Shown here one piece after another: positions 9,874 through 18,358 of a DNA stretch of 64,000 bases (positions are counted from its first letter, which is position 1; the number at the start of each line of letters is the position of its first letter). The position numbers and the translations under genes were made by a program. The stretch lies in assembly GCA_049976445.1 (NCBI GenBank), contig JBMFIF010000001.1, positions 59,093-123,092 of the forward strand. Direction: 5' to 3'. The DNA is from JAVZOV01 sp049976445. Lineage in GTDB: Archaea > Thermoproteota > Thermoprotei > Gearchaeales > WAQG01. Under the pieces are notes generated by a model, which was not told the origin of the DNA, ran no database searches, and was given only the letters and a program-made list of their open reading frames with translations.

Positions 9874-10053
9874 ATGGCCATAAAAGTAATGTGCCAAGTA
9901 TGTGGGGGAACAATTACGATACCTGATGATGCAATAGTAGGAGAGATCGTATCATGCCCAGATTGTGGAATTGATTATGAGGTTTCTCAAATTAATAATG
10001 GTAGTATTCAATTAAAAATAGCAGAAGATATAGGAGAGGATTGGGGAGAATAA
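9874..10053 (+). CDS. lysW: LysW amino-group carrier protein
   Basis: 59 residues from ATG 9874. There are four zinc-type cysteines, C7-x-x-C10 and C28-x-x-C31 (CPDC), then an acidic C-terminus ending EDWGE. That C-terminal glutamate is the residue to which LysX/ArgX attaches 2-aminoadipate or glutamate, so intermediates stay protein-bound during lysine or ornithine synthesis. The start is set by a GGTGA Shine-Dalgarno at 9864-9868; the GTG at 9865 lies inside it. A TATA-like stretch is at about 9826-9837. lysX follows after 18 bases. The LysZ, LysY and LysJ steps are not in the window. Confidence 0.95.
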   Translation: MAIKVMCQVCGGTITIPDDAIVGEIVSCPDCGIDYEVSQINNGSIQLKIAEDIGEDWGE

Positions 10054-10071
10054 GGAGCGATCTACGGGTTG

Positions 10072-10926
10072 GTGAATTTAATAATACTGTATGACAGAAT
10101 CAGATGGGAAGAAAAACAAATAGCAGAAGAAGCCAAAGCTTTAGGCGCCACAGTAACTATGATAGACGTTAGATCACTACCATTAGAAATCACATCTAAT
10201 TCCATTAAAAAGGAATTTGATGGTGTTGTCTTACAAAGATGCGTAAGTCATACACGCGGAATTTATTATACTGCAATACTTGAAGAACACAATGTTAATG
10301 TTATCAATAGTTTTTTTACTACAATGATTACAAGTAATAAACTTCTTACAACATTAAAGTTAGTTAAAAATAACATACCTACACCTAAAACTGGTGTAGC
10401 TTTTTCATACGATGCAGCTTTAAAAATTGCGAAAGATATAGGATATCCTGTTGTTATAAAACCGATTTTAGGCAGTTGGGGAAGATTAGTGAATAAGGCG
10501 AGAGATCAAGATGAGCTCTCGTCCCTTCTTGAAGCAAGAGAACTGTTTTCTGATCCTTTATATCAAGTTTACTATCTGCAAGAATATGTAAAAAGGCCTC
10601 CAAGAGATATAAGAAGCATAGTTGTTGGTGATGAAATTATCGCAATAACTTATAGATATCAACCTGAAAACGATTGGAGAACAAACGTTGCAAGGGGAGG
10701 TATAGTTGATAAAGCATATCTTTCTGATGATGAACATGAAATTATTCTTCGTGCAGCTAAGACAGTTGGTGGAGGTATTCTTGGTATTGATGCGATGGAA
10801 AGTGATAGAGGCATTTTAATTCATGAGATTAATGGAACAGTAGAATTCAGAGGGGCTGCATCAGTATGGGGAAATATAATACCTAGATCAATAGCTGAAT
10901 ACGCCATAAAAAGAGCTAAGAACTGA
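10072..10926 (+). CDS. lysX: LysX/ArgX-type LysW ligase (ATP-grasp)
   Basis: 284 residues, RimK-like ATP-grasp. Visible elements are GYPVVIKPILGSWGRLVNKA (ATP-binding, about 130-150), the central YLQEYVKRPPRDIRSIVVGD, and the metal-binding end IHEINGTVEFRG. It joins 2-aminoadipate (LysX) or glutamate (ArgX) to the C-terminal glutamate of LysW. I cannot decide between the two substrates from sequence; the LysK gene next door acts in both branches. The start is GTG 10072 or TTG 10069, preceded by GGAG at 10054-10057. It is in an operon with lysW and lysK. Confidence 0.9.
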   Translation: MNLIILYDRIRWEEKQIAEEAKALGATVTMIDVRSLPLEITSNSIKKEFDGVVLQRCVSHTRGIYYTAILEEHNVNVINSFFTTMITSNKLLTTLKLVKNNIPTPKTGVAFSYDAALKIAKDIGYPVVIKPILGSWGRLVNKARDQDELSSLLEARELFSDPLYQVYYLQEYVKRPPRDIRSIVVGDEIIAITYRYQPENDWRTNVARGGIVDKAYLSDDEHEIILRAAKTVGGGILGIDAMESDRGILIHEINGTVEFRGAASVWGNIIPRSIAEYAIKRAKN

Positions 10927-10976
10927 AAAATAATATATGAAATACAAATTTTTCTCTTCCTAGGTGTATAAAGGTA

Positions 10977-12089
10977 ATGATTACTCACAAAGAGTTGCTT
11001 GTTAATATGATAAAAATCTATTCGCCAAGTAATAAAGAGGATAATATTAGATCATACATAAACAAATTGCTCAATGAAGAGTTTAAGGCTGATAAAACGT
11101 ATATCGACAATGCCGGAAATATAATTGGAATCTATGATGGTATAGAACCTACAATTTTGCTCTCAAGCCACATGGATACAGTACCTGGTGAGATTAATGT
11201 AAAAGTTGATAGGGAAAAAATTTACGGAAGAGGAGCATCAGATGCAAAAGGACCCTTAGCAACATTCCTCTATTCATCATACTTATTAAAAAGGGTAGAA
11301 AACTATCCGTCAAAAATAATAGTAGTTGGTACAGTTGATGAAGAAGGAGAAAGTAGGGGAATAAAGGAATTGCCTAATACCCTACAAAAATTAGACATCA
11401 GACCCTCATATGCAATTTTTGGTGAACCAGGGGGTGCTAATGTCATAACAATAGGATACAAAGGAAGAATACAATTACGTATAAAACTATTTGCCGAAAG
11501 CTATCATGCATCATTACCAAATGCTCCAAATGTTATAGAGAACATGATGATAATACTCAATGCTTTAAAAAACTATGAAAAAGAATTTAAAACATCTAAT
11601 AATTTCACCTCCATAACAATAACACCCACAATTATAACTGGCGGTCATGCAACAAACGTAACACCACGTGAATGTGAGATAGTATTAGACATACGTATTC
11701 CACCAACAAAATCAATAAACGAATTCTTATCAAACATAATTAACATAGTTAAATCTAATACTAATTTGAGAAATGAATGCATTGTCGAGGATTTTACTGA
11801 ACCTTACCAATCAAATATTTCAACTCCTTTGGTCACTGCATTTCGTGAAGCTATATTGCAAATAACCAACATAGACGCAAGATTCATAAGGAAGAGTGGA
11901 ACTGGCGAGATGAATATTTTTGCTCAAAAATATGATATTCCAATTATAACATATGGTCCTGGAGATCCAAAAGTATCTCACACGGATAATGAGCACATTC
12001 TCTTATATGATTACGAATTAGCAATTAAAATCGTAAAACAAGCACTTTGGAAGCTTCAGAAAATACAAGAAAAGAGAAACCTCAAATAA
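10977..12089 (+). CDS. lysK: LysW-lysine/LysW-ornithine hydrolase (M20 family)
   Basis: 370 residues, M20 zinc aminoacylase/carboxypeptidase fold. The motifs are SSHMDTVPG (metal His and catalytic Asp), GRGASDAKGPLA (bridging Asp), VDEEGESRG (catalytic Glu) and FGEPGG. A dimerisation domain is inserted at about 165-280. In the carrier pathway LysK releases free lysine or ornithine from LysW. It lies 50 bases after lysX and on the same strand, which supports this role over a generic peptidase. The released ornithine would feed argG and argH downstream. Confidence 0.92.
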   Translation: MITHKELLVNMIKIYSPSNKEDNIRSYINKLLNEEFKADKTYIDNAGNIIGIYDGIEPTILLSSHMDTVPGEINVKVDREKIYGRGASDAKGPLATFLYSSYLLKRVENYPSKIIVVGTVDEEGESRGIKELPNTLQKLDIRPSYAIFGEPGGANVITIGYKGRIQLRIKLFAESYHASLPNAPNVIENMMIILNALKNYEKEFKTSNNFTSITITPTIITGGHATNVTPRECEIVLDIRIPPTKSINEFLSNIINIVKSNTNLRNECIVEDFTEPYQSNISTPLVTAFREAILQITNIDARFIRKSGTGEMNIFAQKYDIPIITYGPGDPKVSHTDNEHILLYDYELAIKIVKQALWKLQKIQEKRNLK

Positions 12090-12113
12090 ATACTAGATAT
12101 AACTGACATCCAA

Positions 12114-12160
12114 TGACACCTTCTCTGCCCTGAAGAGCGAAGCTTTCATCTTTTGTAAAC
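12114..12160 (-). repeat. Dispersed hairpin repeat, copy A (IS200/IS605 right-end-like)
   Basis: Read on the minus strand the core is ATGAAAGCTTCGCTCTTCAG followed by GGCAGAGAAGGTGTCA. The stem GCTCT/AGGGC closes on a two-base loop. It is one of five intergenic copies of the same pattern (also near 26.36, 31.07, 39.33 and 51.70 kb). The form resembles the terminal hairpin of IS200/IS605-type elements or the 3' end of TnpB guide RNA. No transposase gene adjoins it. Confidence 0.5.
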
Positions 12161-12234
12161 TGAATATGATATGTAGTTAGATATTGATAAGGAAAAGTTA
12201 ATATGCGTATTATGTAATATGTTGTGAGGGCTCA

Positions 12235-12921
12235 GTGAAAAGCGAATTAAGCATTGCAAAGGTTGTGCGTAGTGTAGTTAACACGCATCCATCGTTAATA
12301 GATTGTCTTAGGAATGGTACTCTAAATTATACTGCAACTGCTAAAATGTTGAGAGATGAGGTTTCAAAGTTAATGGGTACTGATGTTGAGGTTGATGCCA
12401 TTAAGATGGCGTTGATACGTTATAGTGAGGAGCTTAAAGAAGATTTAGAGCGTATTGAAAATAATGTTAGGAAGGTTTTAGCTGAAAGTACGCTTCAAAT
12501 GCGGAATGACGTTGTCGTGGTTACAACAAAATGGGAAAATGTTACGGGAAAGTTAGATACGATAATTCGTGTGTCGGGTGGTTCTAGATTTTTCCAGATC
12601 ACTCAGGGTATTAATACGTTTACTATTGTTATTGAAAAAAAGATGGAGAAGGATTTGGTATCTATCATTGGTGAGCATAATGTGAATAGTATTATCAGAA
12701 ATCAGAGTGCGATAATACTCTTGAGTCCAGAGGAAATAATATCAACGCCTGGAGTCATAGCTTATACCACGTGGCTTCTTTCGAAAGAAGGCATTAATAT
12801 AACTCAGATTATTTCGTGCCATCTGGATACAATCTTCATAGTGAGTCAGGAGCAAGCTTTAAAAGCATATAAAGTACTTGAGGATTCAATAAATAATATA
12901 AGACGGTTCATTGATGAATAA
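12235..12921 (+). CDS. ACT-domain protein, probable amino-acid sensor
   Basis: 228 residues from GTG 12235. The N-terminal about 85 residues are helical (SLIDCLRNGTLNYTATAKML looks like a small helix-turn-helix-like or helical segment). The middle and C-terminal parts match tandem ACT-type folds, most clearly SPEEIISTPGVIAYTTWLLS and EGINITQIISCHLDTIFIVS, which resemble the regulatory domains of aspartate kinase. There is no kinase domain. It sits between the LysW genes and argG, so it may sense lysine or arginine. Similar stand-alone ACT proteins occur in other Thermoproteota, but their function is not established. The role is inferred from fold and neighbours. Confidence 0.75.
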   Translation: MKSELSIAKVVRSVVNTHPSLIDCLRNGTLNYTATAKMLRDEVSKLMGTDVEVDAIKMALIRYSEELKEDLERIENNVRKVLAESTLQMRNDVVVVTTKWENVTGKLDTIIRVSGGSRFFQITQGINTFTIVIEKKMEKDLVSIIGEHNVNSIIRNQSAIILLSPEEIISTPGVIAYTTWLLSKEGINITQIISCHLDTIFIVSQEQALKAYKVLEDSINNIRRFIDE

Positions 12922-12989
12922 TTTCATCTAAATGAAATTAAGTATGTTCTAGTTGAAACACAACCGTTTTTAATTGTTATTCTCATCAC

Positions 12990-13001
12990 GTAATTTATAT
13001 C
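12990..13001 (+). promoter_or_regulatory. argG promoter (TATA box)
   Basis: TAATTTATAT at 12991-13000 is centred about 30 bases before the argG ATG at 13026. This implies a very short leader or leaderless mRNA, and a separate transcription start for argG-argH. Confidence 0.5.
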
Positions 13002-13025
13002 TAATACTATTGGATAAAGTAGTTT

Positions 13026-14261
13026 ATGAAAAAGATAGTGTTAGCATACTCAGGAGGATTAGATACTTCAGTGTCGATAAAATGGTTGCAGGAAAAATAT
13101 GGATATGAAGTTATTACTGTCACATTGGACGTTGGTCAAGGTGAAGATTTTGGAGAGATAGAGAAGAAAGCTTATGAAATAGGAGCTGTTAAACATTATA
13201 CTATAAATGTATTGGATGAGTTTGTAAGAGATTATATTAATCCAGCGATAAAAGCTAATGCTCTTTATCAGAATAAGTATCCATTAAGTAGTGCTTTATC
13301 TAGACCTTTGATATCGAAATATTTGGTCAAGATTGCGGAAAAAGAGAATGCTGAGGCTGTTGCTCATGGTTCTACAGGTAAGGGTAATGATCAAGTTAGG
13401 TTTGAAGTAACTATTAAAGCATTAAATCCTAACTTAAAGATCATAGCACCTGTAAGAGAATGGAATTTAACTAGAGAAGAGGAGATAGAGTATGCGAAAA
13501 AGCATGGAATTCCTATAAGAGCTACTAAGAAAAGCCCATACAGTATTGATCAGAACCTATGGGGTAGATCAATTGAAGGTGGTGTTTTAGAGTATCCTGA
13601 AGAGGAACCACCATCAGATGTATTTGAGTGGACTGTGGATCCTGTAAAAGCTCCTGATACGCCAGGCTACATAACTATTGGTTTTCGGGACGGAATCCCA
13701 ATAAGTTTAAATGGTGAAGAAATCGATGAAATTGCTTTAATCTCTGAGCTTAATCGTATTGTGGGGATGCATGGTATTGGAAGGATTGATCATATGGAAG
13801 ATAGACTAGTCGGTATAAAGTCGAGAGAAGTTTATGAATGCCCAGCAGCCTTAGCTATCATTGAGGCACATAAAGATTTAGAGAAATTTGTTCTTACACG
13901 GCATGAAAATAATTTAAAAGAAATGATAGATCAAACATGGACTCAGCTTGTCTATAGTGGTTTATGGATGGAACCTTTAAGACTCGATCTTCAAGCTTTC
14001 ATAGATTCAACACAAATACCTAGAGTTAGTGGGCAGGTTACACTCAAATTGTTTAAGGGCGGTATGCGTGTGGTTGGTAGGAAAAGTGATTATGCGTTGT
14101 ATGATTTAAAATTATCAACATATGATGCCTCATCAACATTTAATCAGAAGGATGCTATCGGATTTATAGAGCTTTGGGGTCTTCAAACTGTTACTGCTCA
14201 CAAAGTATTAAGGATGGTTAATGAAAATGCACGAAAAACCATGGGAGTCGAGATTAAGTAA
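13026..14261 (+). CDS. argG: Argininosuccinate synthase
   Basis: 411 residues. It starts KKIVLAYSGGLDTSVSIKWL, the PP-loop ATP pyrophosphatase motif, and continues with the family-specific HGSTGKGNDQVRFE and SIDQNLWGRSIEGG. It joins citrulline and aspartate to argininosuccinate. The length is normal for the family. Its 3' end overlaps the start of argH. The ATG at 13026 sits just downstream of a TATA box, so translation is probably near-leaderless. Confidence 0.97.
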   Translation: MKKIVLAYSGGLDTSVSIKWLQEKYGYEVITVTLDVGQGEDFGEIEKKAYEIGAVKHYTINVLDEFVRDYINPAIKANALYQNKYPLSSALSRPLISKYLVKIAEKENAEAVAHGSTGKGNDQVRFEVTIKALNPNLKIIAPVREWNLTREEEIEYAKKHGIPIRATKKSPYSIDQNLWGRSIEGGVLEYPEEEPPSDVFEWTVDPVKAPDTPGYITIGFRDGIPISLNGEEIDEIALISELNRIVGMHGIGRIDHMEDRLVGIKSREVYECPAALAIIEAHKDLEKFVLTRHENNLKEMIDQTWTQLVYSGLWMEPLRLDLQAFIDSTQIPRVSGQVTLKLFKGGMRVVGRKSDYALYDLKLSTYDASSTFNQKDAIGFIELWGLQTVTAHKVLRMVNENARKTMGVEIK

Positions 14262-15711
14262 TAAAAAGAAAGCTTTAATACTTATTAAAGAAGCTGAAAG
14301 AGATCTAAAGAATGATAAAAATTTAATACCTTATGAAATACTTGTCAATGAAGCACATGTAATAATGCTCTATAGAGTTGGGATTTTAGAAAAAAGTGAT
14401 GCACTAGCAATCCTCAAAGCTCTTGAAGAATTTTATAACGAGTGGATGAGTGGTAACATACAACTTAATCCAGAACTTGAGGACATACATTTTCATGTTG
14501 AATCATATTTAATAAATAAATTGGGAATGCGCATAGGTGGTAAGCTTCATACAGCAAGAAGTCGCAATGATTTAATAGCTACTGATATCAGATTATATCT
14601 CAGAGATGCTATAAATCAATTCTCACAAGAGTTATTAAACGCTATGGAAAAGCTGCTTAGCATTGCAGAATCTAATATAACAACTATCATACCAGGATAT
14701 ACTCATATGCAGCAAGCTCAGCCAATAACATTAAGTCATTATTTAATAGCACAAGTAAATCAGTTAATGCGTACTTATCAAAGGTTGCGCGAATCGTACG
14801 AAAGAGTTAATCTTTCGCCCTTAGGTTCTGGAGCGTTGGCTGGAGTTAATTGGCCTATAGATAGAGAACTGGTTGCTCGGTATCTGGGTTTTTCTGGTAT
14901 TATTGAAAATTCATTAGATGCAATAACATCTAGGGGCGAAATTGAAACAGAAATATTATCTAACTTAGCAATATTATTTACTCAACTTAGTAGAATTGCG
15001 GAAGATATTATATTCTGGTCATCTCAGGAAAGCAGGCTAATAGAGCTGGATGATTCTTACGTGGGTATTAGCAGTATTATGCCTCAAAAAAAGAATCCTG
15101 AAGCAGCAGAAATCATAAGAGCTAAATCATCAGAACTCTATGGAAACTTAATTAAGGTATTAATAGTAATGAAAGGATTACCGACCGGATATAATAAAGA
15201 TATGCAGGAATTTAAAGGAATTTTACAAGAAAGTTTTGAGATAACAAAGTTAAGCTTACAATCTATTGTTGGCATGATAGAGACGATGAAGATCAATAAC
15301 GATGTATTCGTAAATTCTCCCTCAATGACATATACCCTTGCTACTGATATAGCTGATATATTAGTAAAAAAGTTGGGAATATCATTTAGAGAAGCACATC
15401 AAGTAATCGCTTCAGCAGTTAAACGTTCACAAGGTAAAGGTCTTACCATCGAACACATAATCTTATCATTAAGTGAGGTGCTAGGTATAAGAATTTATGA
15501 TATACCTGAATTAAAACTAAACCCAGAAATGAGTATAAACATGAAAATCAGTAAGGGGAGTACTAACCCTAATGAAAACATAAAGATGTTGGATAAACTT
15601 AAAAAAGCAATAATAAAGGAAAGAAACATATTGAACAGTGAGATTGAGCGAATTAATGCATCACTAAAAATACTAAAAGAGGATGTTAAAAAATTAGCGG
15701 AATTATCTTAG
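14221..15711 (+). CDS. argH: Argininosuccinate lyase
   Basis: 496 residues with the fumarase/aspartase-superfamily signature GISSIMPQKKNPEA (about 280-293), HTARSRNDLIATD and GYTHMQQAQPITLSHYL. It splits argininosuccinate into arginine and fumarate. The only usable starts are ATG 14221 and ATG 14227, so the gene overlaps argG by 35-41 bases, longer than usual for this operon. The N-terminus lacks the common LWGGRF start and the C-terminus has about 40 extra charged residues. The catalytic core is complete. Confidence 0.95.
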   Translation: MKMHEKPWESRLSNKKKALILIKEAERDLKNDKNLIPYEILVNEAHVIMLYRVGILEKSDALAILKALEEFYNEWMSGNIQLNPELEDIHFHVESYLINKLGMRIGGKLHTARSRNDLIATDIRLYLRDAINQFSQELLNAMEKLLSIAESNITTIIPGYTHMQQAQPITLSHYLIAQVNQLMRTYQRLRESYERVNLSPLGSGALAGVNWPIDRELVARYLGFSGIIENSLDAITSRGEIETEILSNLAILFTQLSRIAEDIIFWSSQESRLIELDDSYVGISSIMPQKKNPEAAEIIRAKSSELYGNLIKVLIVMKGLPTGYNKDMQEFKGILQESFEITKLSLQSIVGMIETMKINNDVFVNSPSMTYTLATDIADILVKKLGISFREAHQVIASAVKRSQGKGLTIEHIILSLSEVLGIRIYDIPELKLNPEMSINMKISKGSTNPNENIKMLDKLKKAIIKERNILNSEIERINASLKILKEDVKKLAELS

Positions 15712-15762
15712 CATTATTTTGATAACCTGAATATAAATATTTCTCTAATATGATTGGCAACA

Positions 15763-15797
15763 TATTTATATAAACGTAATTACTAGAAATATGTCAA
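15763..15797 (+). promoter_or_regulatory. Promoter and leader of the aromatic amino acid operon
   Basis: ATTTATATAAA at 15763-15773 is a strong TATA box, predicting transcription from about 15791-15798. A mini-ORF, ATG 15791 encoding six residues (MSSGVS), begins there, and its stop overlaps another ATG at 15808. Just downstream GGGGCA/TGCCCC can form a hairpin with an AATCA loop (about 15828-15843). The structure may affect how translation of the first gene starts. Confidence 0.45.
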
Positions 15798-16598
15798 GTG
15801 GGGTGTCATGAACCGCCAATATTTGGAGGGGCAAATCATGCCCCAATGGGAATTGAGTGCCCACCAATTTCATTAAAAGACCTTCTCCTACCAAAAAATA
15901 TAAACAACAAACTTGAGAGTGAAAAAGTTTATTTACGGTTTCTTGAAATCACTAAAGAATTAAATAACTGGCATGCAGAGTCGGCATTTTCATCACTTAA
16001 TATACTTATATCACTATATAGTGATTGGATAAACGAAGACAGATTCGTAATATTAAGCAAGGGTCATGCTTCACTAGCACTCTATACAATATACCTTGAA
16101 ATGGGAGTAATTAACGAGAGTGATATAAAAACCTTTGGACAGCCTGGTTCTAAATTGCAACCGCATCCAGAGGGTAGAAGCTTACCAGGCATCTTAGTTT
16201 CGACTGGTTCTTTAGGGCAGGGTCTTTCAATAGCTGCAGGTTTAGCATTTTCATCAAGAATTGATAAGCGTAATATTGAGATTGCTGTAGTGATCGGTGA
16301 TGGTGAGCTAGATGAAGGACAGGTCTGGGAAGCAGCCGCAACAATTTCATCAAATAAGCTTGATAACATCATTGTCTTAATAGATAGGAATCATAAACAG
16401 TTAAGCGGTGATACTGAAAGCATAAAGAATAAAGAACCTTTAGATATGAAGTGGGAGGCGTTTGGATGGTATGTTTTAAAGGTTAACGGTAATAATAAAG
16501 ATGTAATAACTAATGCATTAACGAAAGTTTCAGAAGTTAAAGGAAAACCAAAAGTTATAATTGTTGAATCGTGCGATAGAAAATTGTTTGGATATTAA
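15798..16598 (+). CDS. Transketolase, N-terminal (TPP-binding) subunit
   Basis: 266 residues from GTG 15798, or 250 from ATG 15846. The TPP/metal motif is GDGELDEGQVWEAA (about 168-181), preceded by SKGHASLALYTIYLE and GSLGQGLSIAAGLAFSS. Archaeal transketolase is commonly split in two genes; the partner follows at once. The pair makes erythrose 4-phosphate and pentoses, so it sits at the head of the shikimate operon to feed DAHP synthase. The first 16 residues (with Cys and His) are not typical of the family, so the start is uncertain: GTG 15798 fits a leaderless mRNA, and ATG 15846 fits homology. Confidence 0.9.
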   Translation: MGCHEPPIFGGANHAPMGIECPPISLKDLLLPKNINNKLESEKVYLRFLEITKELNNWHAESAFSSLNILISLYSDWINEDRFVILSKGHASLALYTIYLEMGVINESDIKTFGQPGSKLQPHPEGRSLPGILVSTGSLGQGLSIAAGLAFSSRIDKRNIEIAVVIGDGELDEGQVWEAAATISSNKLDNIIVLIDRNHKQLSGDTESIKNKEPLDMKWEAFGWYVLKVNGNNKDVITNALTKVSEVKGKPKVIIVESCDRKLFGY

Positions 16599-16616
16599 AG
16601 GGGGAGGTTACTCCCG

Positions 16617-17567
16617 GTGACATTATCAGGCCAGAGTATGTTTAGTTTTAGGGAAGCTTTTGGACAAGCTCTTTTGGAATTAGGAGAACGTGTTCCTAAT
16701 TTAGTGGTGGTTGATGCCGATGTTTTTAAATCCACTAAAACACAATACTTTGCAAAGAGATTCAGTGAACGTTTCATTACTGTAGGGATAAGTGAACAAG
16801 ACTTAGTGGATGTAGCAGCAGGCTTAGCGCTTGGGGGAAAGATACCCATTGCATCAACTTATGCAATGTTTATGATGCGTGGATGGGAACAGATAAGAAA
16901 TACTATAGCTAGGGATCATTTAAATGTAAAACTTGTTGCAACACATGGAGGTCTTTCAGATCATTTAGATGGTGCATCACATCAATGCTTAGAAGATATC
17001 GCAATAATGCGCGTTATACCAGGAATGACTGTTTTAGTTCCAGCTGATGACATAGCTACTAGGCAATTGCTTTTTCAATCAATAATCGAGCATAGAGGCC
17101 CTCTTTACATGCGATTAGGACGTGATAATGCTTATCGTATATATGATAATAATACGGAGCTTAAAATAGGACATGCAAAGTTAGTTAGAGAAGGATCTGA
17201 TATAACTATCGTAGCAAATGGAACTATGGTTGCAATAGCTTTAGAAGTAGCTACATTGCTGAAAGAGAAAAACATAAGTGCTGAAGTTATTGACATGCAT
17301 ACTGTAAAACCTCTTGATGTAAATATACTTATACATAGTGCCTCAAAAACTGGTAAGGTTGTTACTATAGAGGAGCACAATATTATTGGTGGTTTAGGTA
17401 GCGCTGTGAGTGAAACATTAAGCGAGTGTAAGCCTGTAATGATAAAGAGAATTGGTATAATGGATGTTTTTGGGACTGCTGGAAGAAGTTATGAAGAACT
17501 TTTAAGGTATTTTGGTCTAGTTCCAGAGCATATTGCAAGGAATCTGGAGGTGTTTGTTAATCAATGA
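16617..17567 (+). CDS. Transketolase, C-terminal subunit
   Basis: 316 residues. It contains the pyrimidine-binding domain (GISEQDLVDVAAGLALGG, about 60-78) and the C-terminal transketolase domain (EVIDMHTVKPLD, EEHNIIGGLGSAVSE). It completes the split transketolase with the preceding gene. GTG 16617 is supported by a strong GGGGGAGG Shine-Dalgarno nine bases upstream. The stop overlaps the start of the DAHP synthase gene (ATGA). Confidence 0.93.
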   Translation: MTLSGQSMFSFREAFGQALLELGERVPNLVVVDADVFKSTKTQYFAKRFSERFITVGISEQDLVDVAAGLALGGKIPIASTYAMFMMRGWEQIRNTIARDHLNVKLVATHGGLSDHLDGASHQCLEDIAIMRVIPGMTVLVPADDIATRQLLFQSIIEHRGPLYMRLGRDNAYRIYDNNTELKIGHAKLVREGSDITIVANGTMVAIALEVATLLKEKNISAEVIDMHTVKPLDVNILIHSASKTGKVVTIEEHNIIGGLGSAVSETLSECKPVMIKRIGIMDVFGTAGRSYEELLRYFGLVPEHIARNLEVFVNQ

Positions 17568-18358
17568 AGCTTAAATTTGTAACTAAAGATTTTAAAGATA
17601 AAACTGTTATTGATATAAATGGTGTAAGAATCGGAGAAAAACCTATTGTAATAGCAGGTCCGTGTTCTGTAGAATCTGAAGAGCAAGTTGTACAAATTGC
17701 TAAATTTGTAAAAGAACATGGTGCTTCAATGTTACGTGGTGGAGCATTTAAGCCAAGAACTTCACCATACAGTTTTCAGGGTCTCGGTGAGAAAGGTTTA
17801 ATGTACTTAAAAAAGGCATCAGAGATTACTGGATTACCTATTGTTACTGAAGTTCTCGATCCTAGAGATGTGAAGCTAGTAGAGAAATATGCTGACATGT
17901 TACAGATTGGGGCCCGTAATATGCAAAACTTTCCATTATTAAAGGAGGTGGGAAGGTCCTTTAAACCTGTTCTTCTTAAGAGAGGATTTGGTGCTACAAT
18001 AGAAGAGTTACTTTCAGCAGCAGAGTATATTATGAAAGAAGGTAATATGAACGTAATATTATGTGAACGAGGTATCAGAACTTTTGAAACTTCGACAAGG
18101 TTCACGTTAGATATTGCTGCTGTTCCAGTTCTTAAAGAATTAACACATCTACCAGTAATCGTTGATCCTAGTCATGCAGCTGGTAAAAGATCACTGGTTC
18201 CTCCTTTAGCAAAAGCAGCATTAGCAGCTGGTGCTGATGGTATAATTGTGGAGGTTCATCAAGATCCTGATCATGCTCTTTCAGATGGTTTACAGAGCCT
18301 TACATTAGATGGTTTTAAAGATATGATGGAGGAGTTGAAAAGATGGAAGTTAATATGA
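17564..18358 (+). CDS. aroF: 3-deoxy-7-phosphoheptulonate (DAHP) synthase, type I-beta
   Basis: 264 residues. IAGPCSVESEEQVVQIAKFV (about 30-49), RGGAFKPRTSPYSFQG, QIGARNMQNF and DPSHAAGKRSLVPPL are the type I-beta DAHP/KDO8P synthase motifs. It condenses phosphoenolpyruvate and erythrose 4-phosphate, the first shikimate pathway step. There is no fused ACT or chorismate mutase domain, so no built-in feedback site is visible. It has a 4-base overlap with the upstream transketolase gene and is followed by an overlapping aroB. Confidence 0.96.
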   Translation: MKLKFVTKDFKDKTVIDINGVRIGEKPIVIAGPCSVESEEQVVQIAKFVKEHGASMLRGGAFKPRTSPYSFQGLGEKGLMYLKKASEITGLPIVTEVLDPRDVKLVEKYADMLQIGARNMQNFPLLKEVGRSFKPVLLKRGFGATIEELLSAAEYIMKEGNMNVILCERGIRTFETSTRFTLDIAAVPVLKELTHLPVIVDPSHAAGKRSLVPPLAKAALAAGADGIIVEVHQDPDHALSDGLQSLTLDGFKDMMEELKRWKLI

